53,879 bases of DNA, from the NCBI GenBank assembly GCA_029259725.1, contig JAJDER010000003.1:1-53879 (forward strand). The letters are read 5' to 3'. Position numbers and translations under genes: made by a program. Position 1 is the first letter of the stretch. Every line of letters starts with the position of its first letter. Origin of the DNA: Planctomycetota bacterium. Lineage in GTDB: Bacteria; Planctomycetota; B15-G4. Shown here piece by piece: positions 51,476-53,879 of this stretch. The notes beneath the pieces were generated by a model, which saw only the letters and a program-made list of their open reading frames with translations, ran no database searches and was not told the origin of the DNA.

Positions 51476-53806
51476 ATGCTTCCGATGCCCACTCGTCCTG
51501 CTCCTCGCGTCCACCTCGTACGCTCGTGCGTGCTGGCGCTGCTCGCCGCCCTCGTCGCGGGCGCTTGCGATGGCTCGGCCGCGGCCCCGACCAGCTTCGA
51601 GCGCCTGGACCTCGTTCCCGTGGACGGCGCGGCGGCCCCGCGCGCGACCACGGTCGAGACCTGGGTCCTCGAGCAGGACCAGGACAACTGGGACGCGATC
51701 GCCGAGGTCGTGCTGCTGCGCCCGGTGACCGGCGAGACCGGCCCGCTCGCGCTCAAGGTCCGCGCCGATGCGGATGCGCCGCCGATCCAGCTCTCGCGCC
51801 GGGGCCACTACGCGACCGGGAGCTTCAACCGGGTGCGCCTGGTGACGACCTTCCGTGGCTCGGGCTGGATCAAGGCCGAGCTGCTGCGCGAGGGGCAGCG
51901 CGTCGCGCGCTCCGACATCATCCCGCTGCAGCAGATCGACACGCCCTACGCCGTCGACATCGACCTCTCCGAGACGCCGCTCGACGCGGCGGCCTGCGAC
52001 GAGATCCGGCTGGAGATCACGGGCGCGAACCGCAACGCGAACCTGGTCCAGGTGGAGCTGCTCGACGTGCCGCTCGCGAGCCGCATGCCCGATCCCGCGG
52101 GGCCGCCCGAGATGGTCGTCTTCGGTGGCGAGGGGCGCACGGCGGAGGGGCTCGTGAGTGGTCACCCGCTTGTGGCGGCATTTACCGTGCCCGTGAACGG
52201 GCGCCTGACCCTCGCCGCGGTCCAGCCGCCGCGTGTCCGCCAGGCGGGCGGAAACGGGCGCCTGCTCGTCTCGGTCTCCGAGCCCGGTGCCGACCCGGCG
52301 CGTCGCGTGTCGAGAGAGTTGGGCGAGCGAAGCTGGCAGGATCTGGAAGTCGATCTCTCGGGTCTGGAAGGCAAGCGCGTCGAGGCCCGCTTCGAGATCG
52401 AGGGAGCGGTGGGGCCTGCCGGCTGTGCGTTGGCCGAGGTCGCCGTCTGGGCACCCGATCCGGCGCGGCGCGTCGTGCTGCTGGTGACCACGGACACGCA
52501 CCGCGCCGATCACGTCGGCGCGTCCCGGTCGGGCGTGCAGATCGAGACACCCCACCTCGATGCGCTCGCCGCACGCGGCGTGTTCTTCGAGGACTGCTTC
52601 GCGCCGACCAACTCGACCAACCCGTCGCACATCGCCCTGATGACCGCGACGCACCCGCGCGACACGGGCATCGTGGTCAACCACCGGCCGGTGAGCCAGG
52701 TCGCCCGGACCCTGGCCGAGGCCTATCACGAAGCCGGCTTCGTGACCTATTCGGCGCTGAGCACCAAGCACCTCGGCCACGTCGGGAGCGGGCTGGGGCA
52801 GGGCTTCGACCGCATGAGCTGGCCGATGAACAAGCCGCGCCGCGCCGACGCCACCGTCGATGTGCTCGAGGAGTGGCTCGACGCTGCCGACGGTCGCCCG
52901 CTCTTCGTCTGGCTCCACGTGTTCGACGCGCACTGGCCCTACGAGCCGCCCGAGGCCTTCGACCGCTACTACTACGACGACGATCGCGACCCGCGCGCGC
53001 CCGGCCCGCAGCCGCGGGATGTCGAGGACCGCTTCCTGCCCGACGACATCAAGCCGCTCCAGGACCTGGACTTCCCGCGCGCGCAGTACGCGGCGGAGAT
53101 CACCTATCTGGACGCGGCTCTCGGGCGCGTGTTCGATGACTCGCGCTTCGCCGACGCCGTCGTGGCCGTCGTTGCGGATCACGGCGAGGCGCTCGGGCAC
53201 CAGGACGTCTTCTTCGACCACGCCGAGCTCTATCCGTCGACGGTGCACGTCCCGCTCATCCTGAGTTGGCCCGGCGCGCCGGCGGGAACCCGCGTCGAGG
53301 CGCCGGTCACGCACCTTGGCCTGGGTCGGACCCTGCTCGATGTCTCCGGGCTCGCCGAGGTCGAGTTTCCCGGTCGCAGCCTTCAGCCCCTGATCGAGGG
53401 ACGGCGGCGGGACGAACCTCGCTTCCAGCTCTCGGCGTCAGGGCACGCGGCGTCGGTCCAGCAGGGCGACCTCTACCTGATCGTCACGCTGCGCGAACAT
53501 CAGTACATGCACAGCCGTCGCGGATTCGCGCTGCATCAGGTCGAGCTCTACGACCTTGCCGCCGACCCGTTGTGCAAGGTGGACTTGGTCGAATCCCGTC
53601 GTGCCGAGGCCGGCGTGTTGCGCACCGGGCTCGTCGGCTGGATGCAGCAGGCCCTGCCCACCGGGCTCGCGGACGCGGTGACCGATGACCCTGAGCTGCT
53701 CGCCACCCTGGACCAGCTCGGCTACGCCGAGCAGGACCCCAACGCGTCGACCTCGGGGCTCTGGGTCGAGGATGACTGCGAGTGGTGCGAGCGCTTCCTG
53801 CGCTGA
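51476..53806 (+). CDS. Sulfatase-fold lipoprotein, copy 3
   Basis: Product of 776 aa. Signal peptide ending VAGAC (lipobox). N-terminal region different in detail (VETWVLEQDQDNWDAIAE...) but again beta-rich and ~330 residues. The catalytic domain has VVLLVTTDTHRADHVGA, NSTNPSHIALMTATHPRDTG with Thr381 at the nucleophile position, KHLGHVGSGLGQGFDRMSWP shared with copy 1, VVADHGEALGHQDVFFDHAE, and the C-terminal DDCEWCERFLR. It has its own promoter and starts 68 nt after copy 2. The remaining 73 bases of the window hold only a weak GGCGCG/CGCGCC hairpin (53811-53836). Confidence 0.88.
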   Translation: MLPMPTRPAPRVHLVRSCVLALLAALVAGACDGSAAAPTSFERLDLVPVDGAAAPRATTVETWVLEQDQDNWDAIAEVVLLRPVTGETGPLALKVRADADAPPIQLSRRGHYATGSFNRVRLVTTFRGSGWIKAELLREGQRVARSDIIPLQQIDTPYAVDIDLSETPLDAAACDEIRLEITGANRNANLVQVELLDVPLASRMPDPAGPPEMVVFGGEGRTAEGLVSGHPLVAAFTVPVNGRLTLAAVQPPRVRQAGGNGRLLVSVSEPGADPARRVSRELGERSWQDLEVDLSGLEGKRVEARFEIEGAVGPAGCALAEVAVWAPDPARRVVLLVTTDTHRADHVGASRSGVQIETPHLDALAARGVFFEDCFAPTNSTNPSHIALMTATHPRDTGIVVNHRPVSQVARTLAEAYHEAGFVTYSALSTKHLGHVGSGLGQGFDRMSWPMNKPRRADATVDVLEEWLDAADGRPLFVWLHVFDAHWPYEPPEAFDRYYYDDDRDPRAPGPQPRDVEDRFLPDDIKPLQDLDFPRAQYAAEITYLDAALGRVFDDSRFADAVVAVVADHGEALGHQDVFFDHAELYPSTVHVPLILSWPGAPAGTRVEAPVTHLGLGRTLLDVSGLAEVEFPGRSLQPLIEGRRRDEPRFQLSASGHAASVQQGDLYLIVTLREHQYMHSRRGFALHQVELYDLAADPLCKVDLVESRRAEAGVLRTGLVGWMQQALPTGLADAVTDDPELLATLDQLGYAEQDPNASTSGLWVEDDCEWCERFLR

Positions 53807-53879
53807 CTGGGGCGCGGGTGTCCTTGTGCTCGCGCCGCGGGGTGCGTGACCTTCTTCCTCGGGCCGGATTCGGGACGCG

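Noticed and set aside
46729..53806. Formylglycine-type sulfatases
   Set aside because: The C/S-x-P-x-R activation motif is absent in all three; only the fold is retained.
1..53879. CRISPR arrays, insertion sequences, toxin-antitoxin or defence genes
   Set aside because: No regularly spaced repeats, transposase motifs, terminal inverted repeats or defence-family motifs were seen on either strand.

Overview
The window is bacterial DNA of very high GC content with densely packed genes, many 4-nt start/stop overlaps and no insertion sequences, phage genes or CRISPR arrays. The gene repertoire points to a high-GC member of the Planctomycetota or a close relative. The pointers are sulfatase-like lipoproteins in tandem, FG-GAP/ASPIC (CRTAC1-type) and TPR lipoproteins, SGNH proteins with a GHNE block, large secreted proteins of unknown function, PIG-L deacetylase and carboxypeptidase-regulatory-like repeats. 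This placement is inferred from gene families only; no rRNA or phylogenetic marker was compared.

Layout. 1-6.9 kb: end of a partial gene, an anchored Ig/CNA-like repeat protein, a TPR lipoprotein with an unusual AT-rich operator-like inverted repeat, a tiny two-helix membrane protein, a ClC chloride channel/transporter and the recombinase XerC. 6.9-15.2 kb: housekeeping metabolism, with pabB-pabC (folate), a HEAT-like exported protein, a DUF2062 membrane protein, a coiled-coil membrane protein, then ispA and dxs (isoprenoids). 15.4-19.5 kb: a 1082-aa secreted protein and a PIG-L deacetylase. 19.5-28.0 kb (minus strand): a long, translationally coupled operon of membrane proteins centred on a GlmL/MutL-type ASKHA ATPase, with no glutamate mutase genes. 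I regard this as the best candidate for an undescribed system. 28.2-34.1 kb: a GT2 glycosyltransferase, a secreted two-domain acidic repeat protein, YgiQ radical SAM protein, and ribosomal protein L34 (rpmH) coupled to an RluA-type pseudouridine synthase rather than to rnpA/dnaA. 34.2-41.1 kb: two paralogous secreted alpha/beta hydrolases, and a TPR lipoprotein coupled to a CRTAC1-type lipoprotein. 41.3-46.6 kb: threonine aldolase, a DinB/ABC-transporter operon, an Isc-type ferredoxin, a DUF5658-type protein and tRNA-Leu(UAG). 46.7-53.8 kb: three tandem sulfatase-fold lipoproteins in which the formylglycine position is Thr and the C-termini share a C-x-W-C motif.

Regulation. At least six genes carry a TANNNT hexamer ending exactly 6 or 7 nt before the start codon (starts at 2061, 6947, 15405, 45298, 46729, 51476), the signature of leaderless transcription. 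Other genes have ordinary GGAGG-type ribosome binding sites.
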